Counted from the stretch's first letter, positions 8,602-20,027 are shown. The stretch: 64,000 bases of DNA from Rahnella laticis (GCF_015644585.1 NZ_JADOBI010000010.1:1-64000); one strand, 5' to 3'. Numbers and translations are program-made. The notes: generated by a model not told the origin, from the sequence alone.

Positions 8602-9537
8602 TCACGCTTTAAAGGCCACATCCGCCAGCGCTAAAACGCCCGAACTGCCTTCGCGCAGGCGGGCCATTTCATCGCTCGGCGTCACCCCAAAATAGCGCTT
8701 AAACTCGCGGCTGAACTGCGATGCGCTTTCATATCCCACCTGCAACGCCGCCACGCTGGCTTTCACGCCGTCATAAATCATCAGCATTCGCGCTTTGTGC
8801 AACCGGTAGGTTTTCAGATACTGTAGAGGTGACGTGCTGGTCACCGCTTTGAAGTTGTGGTGAAACGCCGAAATACTCATGTTCACTTCGCTCGCCAGCG
8901 CTTCCACGCTGAGGTTATCCGCATACTGCGCTTCGATGCGGCGCAGGGATTTGGCAATCTGGCTAAAATGCGTGTGGCGGTTAACCAGCGCCTGAAGTGC
9001 GCCGCCGTTTTCACTGGTCAGGATAAAGAACAGGATTTCGCGGATGATCTTCGGCCCCAGCACGCGGGCATGAAGCGGTTTATCCAGAACGCTCAGCAGG
9101 CGTTCGGTCGCACATAAAATATCATCGTCCAGCACGCCTGAATTGATACCGGTTGAAGAATCTTTCTGACGCGCCACGGTTTCATCCCCCATGTCCATCA
9201 GCAAATCCTGCAACATCAGCGTATCAATGCTGATCTGGATCCCGGCCATCGGTTCTTCGGGGCTGCTGAAGGTTTCACATTCGAACGGCAGCGGAACGGT
9301 CAGCATCAGATAATTATGCGGATCGTAGGAGAAGGTTTTCTTGCCCAGATAGCCGACTTTTCGGCCCTGAAAGAGGATCACCACGCCAGGATTGTACAAA
9401 ACCGGCTGGCGCGGATGGTAACGTGTGGTGTGCATCAGCGTAACCTGTGGCACCGCCGACGGACTGAGGTTTTTATTCCCGCTTAGATGCGCCACTCTTG
9501 CCGCCAGACGGGCGCACAAGCTGTCCACATTTTCCAT
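8602..9537 (-). CDS. yqhC: AraC family transcriptional regulator YqhC
   Basis: The protein (311 residues from the chosen start) has an AraC-type N-terminal ligand domain (LYNPGVVILFQGRK) and a C-terminal double helix-turn-helix (LSVEALASEVNMSISAFHHN, then the second at AALQVGYESASQFSREFKRYFG). In E. coli YqhC activates yqhD-dkgA in response to aldehydes. ATG 9537 is preferred over the longer frame to 9705 because GGAGCAGGA lies 5 bases upstream and it matches the family start. It is divergent from a dehydrogenase-dkgA pair, so the same regulatory role is likely. Confidence 0.92.
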   Translation of the reverse strand: MENVDSLCARLAARVAHLSGNKNLSPSAVPQVTLMHTTRYHPRQPVLYNPGVVILFQGRKVGYLGKKTFSYDPHNYLMLTVPLPFECETFSSPEEPMAGIQISIDTLMLQDLLMDMGDETVARQKDSSTGINSGVLDDDILCATERLLSVLDKPLHARVLGPKIIREILFFILTSENGGALQALVNRHTHFSQIAKSLRRIEAQYADNLSVEALASEVNMSISAFHHNFKAVTSTSPLQYLKTYRLHKARMLMIYDGVKASVAALQVGYESASQFSREFKRYFGVTPSDEMARLREGSSGVLALADVAFKA

Positions 9538-9755
9538 TATTCCTGCTCCGGATAGACGATAAACTGGCATCGATTTTGCCACAGGCATTTCATTTTCTAC
9601 AGAGACTTGCAGGATCAGGCAAGACTCTGGCAGAAATGTGCATCTTCCTTGCGGCGATTTTCTCTTACAGTTAATCCCTCTTTCCGCAGGCGCATCTTCC
9701 TGCACAAATGCAGTGAACTGCTAGTCTGTATGAACGCACCTTTCATACGCTGTTC

Positions 9756-9774
9756 GTGACAAACGTTTTGTCAC
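9756..9774. promoter_or_regulatory. Perfect inverted repeat in the yqhC/dehydrogenase intergenic region
   Basis: GTGACAAA-CGT-TTTGTCAC is an exact 8-bp inverted repeat with a 3-bp centre, 58 bp upstream of the dehydrogenase start. Its right arm contains TTGTCA, close to a -35 hexamer. It looks like an operator for a dimeric regulator; AraC proteins such as YqhC usually bind direct repeats, so another factor may be involved. Confidence 0.5.
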
Positions 9775-9831
9775 CGGCCTGATTTCTCAATAACTCCCTA
9801 ATTTTCAAAAACTCAATGTCAGGAGAGAATT

Positions 9832-10872
9832 ATGTCTGCACCTACCGCTGCCGAAAATACGTTTAACGCCTGGGCCGCCGCCGGTCCGAATCAGCCTCTT
9901 GAAGCTTTTCAGTTCGACGCCGGTCCGATCGGTGACGAAGAAATTGAAGTCGCCATTGATTACTGCGGCGTCTGCCACTCCGATCTCTCGATGCTCAATA
10001 ACGACTGGGGCATCACCCAATATCCGTTTGTGCCGGGCCATGAAGTGGTCGGTAAAATTGTCAAAATCGGCGACCATGCGCGCAACAAAGGGCTGAAAGT
10101 CGGCCAGATTGTGGGCGTGGGCTGGAACCGTGGCAGCTGTATGCACTGCCACCCTTGTATGTCCGGCGACCAGCATCTTTGCCACGATGTTGAAGCCACG
10201 ATTATCGGTCATCACGGCGGCTTCGCGGATCGTATCCGCAGTCACTGGGCGTGGGCGATCCCGCTTCCGGAAGGCGTGGACGTCACCAGCGCAGGCCCGT
10301 TGTTCTGCGGCGGCATCACCGTGTTTAACCCGCTGTTGCAGTTTGGCGTTCTGCCAACGCACCGCGTGGGCGTCGTCGGTATCGGCGGTTTAGGCCACAT
10401 GGCGCTGCGCTTCCTGAATGCGTGGGGCTGTGAAGTCACGGCGTTTACCTCGTCTCTGGCAAAACGTGATGAAGCTCTGTCACTCGGCGCGCACCGCGTG
10501 GTCGCCACCCGCGACAGCGATGAACTGAAGAAAATCGCCGGTGAACTGGATTTCATCATGGTGACGGCGAACGCCTCACTGGACTGGGATGCCTTTATCG
10601 GCACGCTGGCACCGAAAGGCCGCCTGCACTTTGTAGGCGTCGTACCGGAAGCCGTACCGCTGCACGTTATGGCGTTAATCAGCAAACAGGCTGAAGTTTC
10701 CGGCTCACCGACCGGCGCGCCTTCCCGTCTGGCAGATATGCTGGCGTTCTGCGCCCGTCACCAGATAACGCCACAGGTTGAGCACTTCCCGCTGAGCAAA
10801 ATTAACGATGCGGTTGAACATCTGCACGAAGGAAAAGCGCGTTACCGCGTCGTTCTGGATATGAACGCATAA
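9832..10872 (+). CDS. Zinc-dependent alcohol dehydrogenase / aldehyde reductase (Ahr/YahK type)
   Basis: A 346-residue medium-chain dehydrogenase closely resembling E. coli Ahr, an NADPH-dependent aldehyde reductase. Catalytic zinc ligands C45, H70 with E71, and C159 are present; structural zinc is held by C103, C106, C109 and C117; the nucleotide-binding motif GIGGLGH starts at 183. It occupies the position of the iron-dependent aldehyde reductase YqhD in E. coli, divergent from yqhC and upstream of dkgA, which suggests it took over aldehyde detoxification under YqhC control. The family assignment is firm; substrate range is inferred. Confidence 0.92.
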   Translation: MSAPTAAENTFNAWAAAGPNQPLEAFQFDAGPIGDEEIEVAIDYCGVCHSDLSMLNNDWGITQYPFVPGHEVVGKIVKIGDHARNKGLKVGQIVGVGWNRGSCMHCHPCMSGDQHLCHDVEATIIGHHGGFADRIRSHWAWAIPLPEGVDVTSAGPLFCGGITVFNPLLQFGVLPTHRVGVVGIGGLGHMALRFLNAWGCEVTAFTSSLAKRDEALSLGAHRVVATRDSDELKKIAGELDFIMVTANASLDWDAFIGTLAPKGRLHFVGVVPEAVPLHVMALISKQAEVSGSPTGAPSRLADMLAFCARHQITPQVEHFPLSKINDAVEHLHEGKARYRVVLDMNA

Positions 10873-10911
10873 CAAGCGTTCGCAATAAAATAAGTAGCCT
10901 GCTCAGCAAGA

Positions 10912-10985
10912 TGACGTTTCGTTAACTAGACTTAACGTCAGGCTGAAGCCTTCACTACTCTGTGCCCGTGCTTTGCGGCGGGCAC
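10912..10985 (+). other. Two hairpins in the dehydrogenase-dkgA spacer
   Basis: The 135-bp spacer holds two exact 7-bp inverted repeats, TGACGTT/AACGTCA (10912-10940) and GTGCCCG/CGGGCAC (10962-10985). Neither is followed by a T-run, so they are not obvious terminators. They may stabilise mRNA ends, mark an RNA processing site, or flank a separate dkgA promoter. Confidence 0.4.
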
Positions 10986-11007
10986 TCTGCCCTGAAAGGA
11001 GAACCTC

Positions 11008-11832
11008 ATGGCAACGCAACCCATCATTAAACTTCACGATGGCAACCTGATGCCTCAGTTAGGGCTTGGCGTATGGAAAGCCAGTAATCAGGAAGCCACC
11101 AGCGCGGTGAAAACGGCCATTGAAACCGGCTATCGTCATATCGATACGGCCGCTATCTACAAAAACGAGGAAGGCGTCGGCGAAGCGATTGCCGCCAATC
11201 TCGTTCCCCGCGAAGAGCTGTTTATTACCACCAAATTGTGGAATGACGATCAACTGAATGCGCCAAAAGCGCTTGAAACCAGCCTTAAAAAGCTGAGAAC
11301 TGATTACGTCGATTTGTATCTGATCCACTGGCCGCAGCCAGCGCAGGGCCATTATGTCGATGCGTGGAAAGCGCTGCTGAAACTGAAAGAACAAGGGCTG
11401 GCGAAAAGCGTCGGCGTCTGTAATTTTCCGCTGGAACATTTGCAGAAACTGAAAGATGAAACCGGCATTTTTCCGGTGGTGAATCAGATTGAGCTGCACC
11501 CGCTGATGCAACAGCGCCAGCTGCACGCCTGGAACGCCACGCACACTATCGCTACCGAATCCTGGAGCCCGCTGGCACAGGGCGGTGAAGGTGTGTTTGA
11601 TCAGCCACTGATTCAGAAACTGGCTGAGAAATACAACAAAACGCCGGCGCAGATTGTCATCCGCTGGCATCTGGACAACGGGCTGATTGTTATCCCGAAA
11701 TCCGTGACGCCAAAACGCATCCGCGAAAACTTCGAAGTGTTTGATTTCAGGCTGGAGAAAGAAGAACTGGCGGAAGTCACCAAGCTGGATAAAGAACAGC
11801 GTCTGGGGCCGGATCCGGCAAAAGACCTGTAA
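11008..11832 (+). CDS. dkgA: 2,5-diketo-D-gluconate reductase A (aldo-keto reductase)
   Basis: DkgA (274 residues, usual length) is an NADPH-dependent aldo-keto reductase that reduces 2,5-diketo-D-gluconate, methylglyoxal and other carbonyls. The catalytic tetrad D46, Y51, K76 and H107 is intact, within GYRHIDTAAIYKNEEGVG, TTKLW and LIHWP. The NADPH signature IPKSVTPKRIREN is near the C-terminus. AAAGGAG stands upstream of the ATG. It keeps the E. coli position downstream of the yqhC-controlled dehydrogenase and probably shares its role in aldehyde stress. Confidence 0.95.
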   Translation: MATQPIIKLHDGNLMPQLGLGVWKASNQEATSAVKTAIETGYRHIDTAAIYKNEEGVGEAIAANLVPREELFITTKLWNDDQLNAPKALETSLKKLRTDYVDLYLIHWPQPAQGHYVDAWKALLKLKEQGLAKSVGVCNFPLEHLQKLKDETGIFPVVNQIELHPLMQQRQLHAWNATHTIATESWSPLAQGGEGVFDQPLIQKLAEKYNKTPAQIVIRWHLDNGLIVIPKSVTPKRIRENFEVFDFRLEKEELAEVTKLDKEQRLGPDPAKDL

Positions 11833-11854
11833 TTTTCCCGCTGCTGTAAACAAA

Positions 11855-11880
11855 AAACCCGCCACTGGCGGGTTTTCTTT
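11855..11880. terminator. Bidirectional terminator between dkgA and ftsP
   Basis: AAAACCCGCC and GGCGGGTTTT form a 10-bp stem with loop ACT and T/A-rich flanks on both sides, between the convergent ends of dkgA and ftsP. Confidence 0.85.
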
Positions 11881-11901
11881 TGGTGCGAAGGCGTTCTGCC
11901 A

Positions 11902-13317
11902 TTACATCGACGGCTGAACCAGCATGTTCCCTGCGGAACCGCGATCGGCCAGTTCCAGCGTTCCGCTGCGGTAGGTGAACGGGAAATGGTCATATGAAGG
12001 CTGATTGAAAAACACCAGCAATTCCACGTCGCCATCAACCCAGACGGTGTCTTTGAATCCGGCATCTTCCACCAGCGGTGCCGCACCGTTCACGCTTTTC
12101 ACCAGGAAAGACACGCCTTCGACATGGAAGGTCTGCGGCATATCCGCATGCACGGTCCAGCGTTCCCACGTGCCTTGCTGCGCGGTCAGGTCAAGACGGT
12201 TGATGTCCCACATCGCGCCATTAATGCCCGGCTGGCTGTCGCCAAGACGCAGGTCGCGGCTGCGAACCACATTGCCGGTCATGATTTGATCGGCCAGTAA
12301 ACGCATCGGTAAATTATCGGTGACCAGCGGCAACAGACCGGTAGGTTTGAGCGTCAGGACGATAGTAGAAACCAGAATGCTCGAGGGCTCAAACAGGCCA
12401 CGCAGTCTGTCCATAACACCTGCCGCATCGCCCGCAGTAATCGACACTTCTTCGCCCTGCGACATATCCACCAGCACTTCGCGGCGTTCACCCGGCCCGA
12501 GCGACAGACGTTTCACCGTCAGCGGCGCAGGCAGGAAACCGAGATCGGAAGCCACGACGTGGAACGCACGGTTGTCGGTCATGCTCAGTTCATAACGGCG
12601 TGCATTCGACGCATTCAGCAAACGTAAACGTACCCAGCCGCGGGACACTTCGACATACGGGCTTTGTACGCCGTTGACCAGCATGGTATCGCCAAAGAAA
12701 CCGCCGGAAGCCGGGGTGTCATATTGCGGCACGCCAAAACCATCCAGCCGTTTGTCCTGAATGATCAGCGGGAAATCATCAACGCCGTAATGGTTGGGTA
12801 ACGGGAGATTCTTACTGACTTCATCCTCAACAATCCACATCCCCGCCAGCCCGTTATAGACGTGCGGCGCCATGCGGTTGGGCGTATTGGCGTGATACCA
12901 GCAGGTGGCGGCAGCCTGACGGATGGGCAATACCGGCGACCAGTCAACGCCAGGCTGCATCATGCGCGCCGCGCCGCCGGTCAGCGTTCCCGGCTCCATC
13001 AATCCGCTGATGGTCATCGAAACGGGTTCAGCCAGGCGGTTGCTGTAGATAAGTTTTACGTCATCACCGTTATGCACTTTGACCGTCGGGCCAAGATACA
13101 TGCCATTGATGCCCCACACCGGCGCTTTAGCGCCACCAAGGAATGACCAGTGGGCCGCCTGTAACGTCAGAAACAGCGGTTGTCCACGGCGGGATTCCAG
13201 CAGCGGGGGAACGGGTAATGCCGGTTGCGAACCACTCGCTTCTGCTTTGAATGGCAGAGCACCTGCGGCAAGAGCCACGCCGGAGGCTTGCAGGAACGAG
13301 CGACGACTGAGTGACAT
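11902..13317 (-). CDS. ftsP: Cell division protein FtsP (SufI)
   Basis: FtsP (471 residues) is a periplasmic multicopper-oxidase-like protein that protects the divisome under stress and is a classic Tat substrate. The N-terminus has the twin-arginine motif SRRSFLQ followed by a hydrophobic stretch ending near residue 27. Three cupredoxin domains follow, including HANTPNRMAPHVYNGLAG. Most copper-ligand histidines of true oxidases are absent, as in E. coli FtsP. GGAGAAG precedes the ATG. The E. coli genes between dkgA and ftsP (such as ygiQ) are missing here. Confidence 0.94.
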   Translation of the reverse strand: MSLSRRSFLQASGVALAAGALPFKAEASGSQPALPVPPLLESRRGQPLFLTLQAAHWSFLGGAKAPVWGINGMYLGPTVKVHNGDDVKLIYSNRLAEPVSMTISGLMEPGTLTGGAARMMQPGVDWSPVLPIRQAAATCWYHANTPNRMAPHVYNGLAGMWIVEDEVSKNLPLPNHYGVDDFPLIIQDKRLDGFGVPQYDTPASGGFFGDTMLVNGVQSPYVEVSRGWVRLRLLNASNARRYELSMTDNRAFHVVASDLGFLPAPLTVKRLSLGPGERREVLVDMSQGEEVSITAGDAAGVMDRLRGLFEPSSILVSTIVLTLKPTGLLPLVTDNLPMRLLADQIMTGNVVRSRDLRLGDSQPGINGAMWDINRLDLTAQQGTWERWTVHADMPQTFHVEGVSFLVKSVNGAAPLVEDAGFKDTVWVDGDVELLVFFNQPSYDHFPFTYRSGTLELADRGSAGNMLVQPSM

Positions 13318-13462
13318 ATCTTCTCCATGAAAACAAAATCAAGAGCTGTGTTAATAACCATCGCCATCAATGGCAACAGAATTTCTGCTCTGACGCCGCC
13401 GGGCCGCAGGGATATTAAAAACCTGCAACCCGTCATCATCAGGGCGTAAATAAAAAACGCTA

Positions 13463-14200
13463 TTATTTTTTTGCTGCGGCTTCGCGCTGTGCGACTTCGG
13501 CGTCCAGCTCGGCGATTTTATCCGCCATGATCTGACGGCAGTGTTCGGACAGTTCGCGCAGACGATCTTTGGTGTAACCGGTGGTATCGATAGGTGGCAG
13601 CATTTCCACAATCACCAGTCCGTTAGACCAGCGGTTGAGCTTCACCTTGTTACTGGTGTTCGATACGCAAATCGGCACGATCGGCACACCGGCGGCGATA
13701 GCGGCGTGGAATGCCCCTGTTTTAAACGGCATCAGGCCACGACCCCGGCTGCGGGTACCTTCCGGGAACATCCAGATCGACAGGTTCTTTTTCTTAATCT
13801 GCGCCACGACCTGAGCGATAGTCCCGTGCGCTTTGGCGCGGTTATCACGGTCAATCAGCAGGTTACCGGTCAGCCAGTACAACTGGCCAAAGAACGGGAT
13901 CCACGCCAGACTTTTTTTGCCGACGGTCACCGTACCCGGCATCACAACAGATGACGCGGTCACCATGTCGTAGTTGTTCTGATGGTTGGCAATGTAGATG
14001 CATTTGCCATTTGTTGCCGCTTCAGCCGGAATACGCTTTTCTACGGTCAGACCAAAGACCGGCGCCAGACGACCAAACAGTTTACCAAACGTCGCCACAT
14101 GCTTCGGGTTACGCGGGCTGAAAAGACAATAAATACAACCAAAAACACAGACCAGAATCGAGTAAACCACCACGATAATCAGACGCAAAATAAATAACAT
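13463..14200 (-). CDS. plsC: 1-acyl-sn-glycerol-3-phosphate acyltransferase PlsC
   Basis: PlsC (245 residues) acylates lysophosphatidic acid to phosphatidic acid in phospholipid synthesis at the inner membrane. An N-terminal hydrophobic segment (residues 1-26) is followed by the acyltransferase motifs: the HX4D catalytic pair H73 and D78 in NHQNNYD, and FPEGTRS from F145. It lies between parC and ftsP on the same strand, as in E. coli, behind AGAGGATG. It is separated from parC by 218 bp that include the parC terminator. Confidence 0.95.
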   Translation of the reverse strand: MLFILRLIIVVVYSILVCVFGCIYCLFSPRNPKHVATFGKLFGRLAPVFGLTVEKRIPAEAATNGKCIYIANHQNNYDMVTASSVVMPGTVTVGKKSLAWIPFFGQLYWLTGNLLIDRDNRAKAHGTIAQVVAQIKKKNLSIWMFPEGTRSRGRGLMPFKTGAFHAAIAAGVPIVPICVSNTSNKVKLNRWSNGLVIVEMLPPIDTTGYTKDRLRELSEHCRQIMADKIAELDAEVAQREAAAKK

Positions 14201-14365
14201 AACATCCTCTTAAAACTACAGCCGAAGCCGGTAAGAAACCTGTGCAGTTTCGCTCCCTGTGCGGAGAACTATTCTCAAGCCTCAATCAACGCCGCACAAC
14301 GGTTTTATTAATACAAATGTAAAATCTTTGCACTGCACAACAGTCTCAGGCCACTGCATTCCCTT

Positions 14366-14396
14366 AAAAAGAGTTCAGGGCACAAATGTGCCCTGA
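14366..14396 (-). terminator. parC terminator
   Basis: On the minus strand TCAGGGCACA pairs with TGTGCCCTGA and is followed by ACTCTTTTT, 23 bases after the parC stop. Confidence 0.75.
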
Positions 14397-14418
14397 CTGG
14401 ATAAGGTCAACAGCCGTT

Positions 14419-16692
14419 TTATTCTTCGCTGTCACCGCCGGAAGCACGGACAGGCGCGTCGACTTCAACGCGATCAACCCGTTGCAGGCCGCGTGGCAGA
14501 AGCGTTCCTTTGCGACCGCGTTCTGCACGGAATTTCTGTAACTCTTCCGGACGGATCACCAGTTTGCGTTTACCAACGTGCAGCGTGATGGACGTTTGCG
14601 GCGGCAGAACCAGCAGCCATGCCAGTTTGTCTTCGCCACTCGCTGCCTGCGCCGAAGGAATGGAAACAATTTTGTTACCTTTACCTTTCGACAATTGCGG
14701 CAAATCAGCCACCGGGAACAGCAGCATACGGCCTGCAGCGGTGAGCGACAGCAGCATGTCATCGTTGCCGTTAATTTCAATCGGCGCGAACGCTTTGGCG
14801 TTTTCCGGCAGAGTAATCATGGCTTTACCGGCACGGTTACGCGCCACTAAATCACTGAAGGTACACACGAAACCGTAACCGGCATCGGAGGCCATCAGCA
14901 GTTTCTGATCGTCGGACGCCATCAGAACGTGTTCGATAGTCGCACCCGGCGGCGGCGTGAGTTTGCCGGTCAGCGGCTCGCCCTGCCCGCGTGCCGAAGG
15001 CAGCGTCGTCGGGTCAAGCGCGTAACTGCGTCCGGTGGAATCCATAAACACCACCGGCTGATTGCTCTTACCTTTCGCGGCGGCGCGGAAACTGTCACCC
15101 GCTTTGTAGCTCAGGCCGGACGCATCAATATCGTGGCCTTTAGCACTGCGCACCCAGCCAGATTCGGAAAGCACAATGGTCACCGGCTCAGACGGCACAA
15201 AGTCGTGCTCGCTCATGGCTTTCGCTTCTTCACGCTCGGTGATTGGCGAACGACGCTCGTCACCAAAGGCTTCGGCATCGGCCTGAATTTCTTTGCGGAT
15301 CAGCGTGCTGAGTTTGCGTTCGGACGCCAGCAGCGCCTGAAGCTGATCGCGCTCTTTCGCCAGTTCATCCTGCTCGCCGCGAATTTTGGTTTCTTCGAGT
15401 TTTGCCAAATGGCGTAATTTCAACTCAAGGATGGCTTCCGCCTGCGTATCCGATAATTCGAAACGCTGCATCAGCACCGGTTTCGGCTCATCTTCGGTAC
15501 GGATGATGTGGATCACTTCGTCGATATTGAGGAAAGCGACCAGCAAACCTTCGAGAATGTGCAGGCGTTTCAGCACTTTATCGAGACGGAAATTCAGACG
15601 GCGACGGACGGTATCACGACGATACGCCAGCCATTCGGTCAGGATTTCCACCAGCCCTTTCACCTGCGGACGGTGATCCAGGCCGATCATGTTCATGTTG
15701 ATACGGTAGCTGCGTTCCAGATCGGTGGTCGCGAACAGATGGTTCATGACCTGATCAAGATCGATACGGTTGGAACGCGGTACTACGACCAGACGCGTCG
15801 GGTTTTCGTGATCCGATTCGTCGCGCAGATCTTCCACCATCGGCAGTTTCTTGGCACGCATCTGGCTGGCGATTTGCTCGAGCACTTTTGCGCCGGAAAC
15901 CTGATGCGGCAATGCGGTGATGACCGCGCTGCCGTCTTCTTTATGCCAGACCGCGCGCATGCGCACCGAGCCTTTGCCCGATTCGTACATTTTGCGGATT
16001 TCGCTGCGCGGCGTGATGATTTCAGCTTCGGTCGGGAAGTCCGGCCCCTGAACAAATTCCAGCAAATCTTCGAGAGAACTGCCCGGTTTTTCCAGCAGTG
16101 CGACCGCCGCAGCGGCGACTTCGCGGATGTTGTGCGGCGGAATATCTGTCGCCATACCCACGGCAATACCGGTGGTGCCATTAAGCAGAATGTTCGGCAG
16201 ACGCGCAGGCAGCATTTTCGGCTCCTGCATGGTGCCGTCAAAGTTCGGGACGTAGTCGACCGTTCCCTGACCTAATTCGCGTAACAGAACTTCCGCATAT
16301 TTGGACAGGCGCGATTCGGTATAACGCATCGCGGCGAAGGATTTCGGGTCATCCGGCGCACCCCAGTTCCCCTGTCCGTCAACCAGCGGATAACGGTAAG
16401 AGAACGGCTGCGCCATCAGCACCATCGCTTCGTAGCAGGCGCTGTCGCCGTGCGGATGATATTTACCCAGCACGTCACCGACGGTACGTGCTGATTTTTT
16501 GAATTTGGCGTTATTGCTCAGGCCCAGCTCGGACATCGCATAAATAATGCGGCGCTGTACCGGCTTCAGTCCGTCGCCGATAAACGGCAGCGCGCGGTCC
16601 ATGATGACGTACATGGAATAGTTGAGATAGGCGTTCTCGGTAAACGTGTGCAGTGCTAAACGCTCTGTTCCGTCATGAGTCATTTCGCTCAT
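14419..16692 (-). CDS. parC: DNA topoisomerase IV subunit A
   Basis: ParC (757 residues) is the breakage-reunion subunit of topoisomerase IV, which decatenates daughter chromosomes. The active tyrosine is in RYTESRL (Y124, E. coli Y120). The quinolone-determining segment reads [12 protein letters not shown] with serine and glutamate at the positions equivalent to E. coli S80 and E84, so the common resistance changes are absent. The C-terminal beta-pinwheel follows from about residue 490. The N-terminus has four more residues than E. coli ParC. Confidence 0.98.
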   Translation of the reverse strand: MSEMTHDGTERLALHTFTENAYLNYSMYVIMDRALPFIGDGLKPVQRRIIYAMSELGLSNNAKFKKSARTVGDVLGKYHPHGDSACYEAMVLMAQPFSYRYPLVDGQGNWGAPDDPKSFAAMRYTESRLSKYAEVLLRELGQGTVDYVPNFDGTMQEPKMLPARLPNILLNGTTGIAVGMATDIPPHNIREVAAAAVALLEKPGSSLEDLLEFVQGPDFPTEAEIITPRSEIRKMYESGKGSVRMRAVWHKEDGSAVITALPHQVSGAKVLEQIASQMRAKKLPMVEDLRDESDHENPTRLVVVPRSNRIDLDQVMNHLFATTDLERSYRINMNMIGLDHRPQVKGLVEILTEWLAYRRDTVRRRLNFRLDKVLKRLHILEGLLVAFLNIDEVIHIIRTEDEPKPVLMQRFELSDTQAEAILELKLRHLAKLEETKIRGEQDELAKERDQLQALLASERKLSTLIRKEIQADAEAFGDERRSPITEREEAKAMSEHDFVPSEPVTIVLSESGWVRSAKGHDIDASGLSYKAGDSFRAAAKGKSNQPVVFMDSTGRSYALDPTTLPSARGQGEPLTGKLTPPPGATIEHVLMASDDQKLLMASDAGYGFVCTFSDLVARNRAGKAMITLPENAKAFAPIEINGNDDMLLSLTAAGRMLLFPVADLPQLSKGKGNKIVSIPSAQAASGEDKLAWLLVLPPQTSITLHVGKRKLVIRPEELQKFRAERGRKGTLLPRGLQRVDRVEVDAPVRASGGDSEE

Positions 16693-16925
16693 TGATGTTT
16701 AATCCTCAGACCCGTGGCGTTATCGTTTTGGAAATTAAGGAAGCTTGCATCCGCGGGCGCGCAAAGGCAGCTACCGCAGGGCAATGATGTTCGCGATAGT
16801 ACATCATCTGCCGCATGGCTGTCACAGTTGCTGTGTTTGTGCGGGATTTTTAAGCGGTTTTCAGAACGCCAGATGGCGAAATACAACGTCTTTTCTTGTC
16901 ATTATTGCATCTGAGTCAATAGTCT

Positions 16926-16941
16926 TGTGCGCAATATCACA
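16926..16941 (+). promoter_or_regulatory. Possible CRP-type site upstream of mdaB
   Basis: TGTGC-N6-TCACA matches 9 of 10 core bases of the CRP consensus. A -10-like TACACT lies at 16965-16970, placing the site near -42. The 324-bp parC/mdaB gap otherwise contains no gene that I recognise; E. coli carries several genes here, including ygiW and qseBC. Confidence 0.4.
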
Positions 16942-17016
16942 TTTTTCCGCCCTGCGGAGTTGGGTACACTACGTGATAACAGCCTGACAGCCAGAATTCA
17001 ATTTAAGGAAAAGACC

Positions 17017-17604
17017 ATGAGCAATATCCTGATTATCAATGCCGGCAAGACTTTTGCCCATTCAAAAGGCGCCCTGAACAACAGCCTGACCGACGTCGCC
17101 AGCAGCTTCCTGCGTGACGCCGGCCACGACGTGCGTGTGACCGTTCTTGAAGAGGGTTATGACGTACAGACCGAAATCGAAAGTTATCTGTGGGCCGACG
17201 CCATCATTTATCAGCAGCCAGGCTGGTGGATGGGCATGCCGTGGACGCTGAAAAAATACGTCGATGAAGTCTTCACCGAAGGCCACGGCAAACTGTACGC
17301 CAGCGATGGCCGTACCCGTTCTGATGATTCAAAAAAATACGGCTCCGGTGGCCTGTTGCAGGGTAAAAGCTACATGCTTTCTGTCACCTGGAATGCCCCG
17401 CTGGAAGCGTTCGAAGATAAAGAGCAGTTCTTCCACGGCGTTGGCGTTGATGGCGTTTATCTGGCGCAGCACAAGGCTAACCAGTTCATCGGCCTGGATA
17501 CCCTGCCAACCTTCATGTGCAATGACGTGATCAAACAACCTGATGTTGAGCGTGATTTCGCCAACTACCGCGCTCACCTTGAAAATGTGTTCGGTCAGGC
17601 CTAA
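17017..17604 (+). CDS. mdaB: NADPH:quinone reductase MdaB
   Basis: MdaB (195 residues) is a flavodoxin-fold FAD enzyme that reduces quinones by two electrons with NADPH, avoiding semiquinone radicals. The family features include the N-terminal NILIINAGKTFAHSKG phosphate-binding region and QQPGWWMGMPWTLKKY in the active site. ATG 17017 is preferred to the longer open frame because it follows TTTAAGGAAAAG and matches the family start. It is followed by ygiN, its usual partner in a quinol redox cycle. Confidence 0.95.
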   Translation: MSNILIINAGKTFAHSKGALNNSLTDVASSFLRDAGHDVRVTVLEEGYDVQTEIESYLWADAIIYQQPGWWMGMPWTLKKYVDEVFTEGHGKLYASDGRTRSDDSKKYGSGGLLQGKSYMLSVTWNAPLEAFEDKEQFFHGVGVDGVYLAQHKANQFIGLDTLPTFMCNDVIKQPDVERDFANYRAHLENVFGQA

Positions 17605-17634
17605 GGTAAAAAGCCACCCGGGAAAGAGGTATTT

Positions 17635-17940
17635 ATGATTACCGTTATTGCTGAAATCAAAGTAAAACCAGGCCGTCGCGATTCGGTTATGGAAAAAATC
17701 ACAGCGCTGCTGCCAAGCGTTCTCGCCGAGAAAGGCTGCCATCGCTATGAACCTTACGTTGATTTTAACGGTCAGGTTCCGTGGCGTAAAACCGCTCCGG
17801 ATTCCATTTTCATGCTGGAAGACTGGGAAAGCCTGGCGCACCTCGAAGCGCATCAGCAGGCCGATCATATGGACAAGCATCGCGAAAACATCAAAGCCGA
17901 TGTGCAGGATGTGGTGATCCATATTATTGAGAAAGCCTGA
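17635..17940 (+). CDS. ygiN: Quinol monooxygenase YgiN
   Basis: YgiN (101 residues) is a small ABM-fold (antibiotic biosynthesis monooxygenase) protein that oxidises menadiol to menadione without a cofactor. The ferredoxin-like fold is visible as IAEIKVKPGRRDSVMEKI, then CHRYEPYVDF and FMLEDWESLAHLEAHQQADHM. It begins 30 bases after mdaB behind AAAGAGG, so the two form an operon as in E. coli. Together they can run a quinone redox cycle. Confidence 0.94.
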   Translation: MITVIAEIKVKPGRRDSVMEKITALLPSVLAEKGCHRYEPYVDFNGQVPWRKTAPDSIFMLEDWESLAHLEAHQQADHMDKHRENIKADVQDVVIHIIEKA

Positions 17941-17961
17941 ACGTCTGACGGGCTTGACTAA

Positions 17962-17998
17962 AAAAAATGCCGGAGCTGCAAAGCGTCCGGCATTTTTT
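17962..17998. terminator. Bidirectional terminator between ygiN and parE
   Basis: AAAAAATGCCGGA pairs with TCCGGCATTTTTT around an 11-base loop, between the convergent ends of ygiN and parE. Confidence 0.88.
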
Positions 17999-18016
17999 AT
18001 GCGGCAATCTGAAGGA

Positions 18017-19918
<1,902 letters not shown>

Positions 19919-20027
19919 TTATTCGTGGCTCATAGGTTTGTGGGCTAACGATACAGTATTTGGGCGGGCGGAAGCACTGGCAGCAAGCAGACGCGAAACA
20001 TGCGGGGAAAACGTCACCCTGACGATG

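Noticed and set aside
11902-13317. Multicopper oxidase with laccase activity
   Set aside because: The Tat signal and domains fit FtsP, and most copper-ligand histidines are missing.
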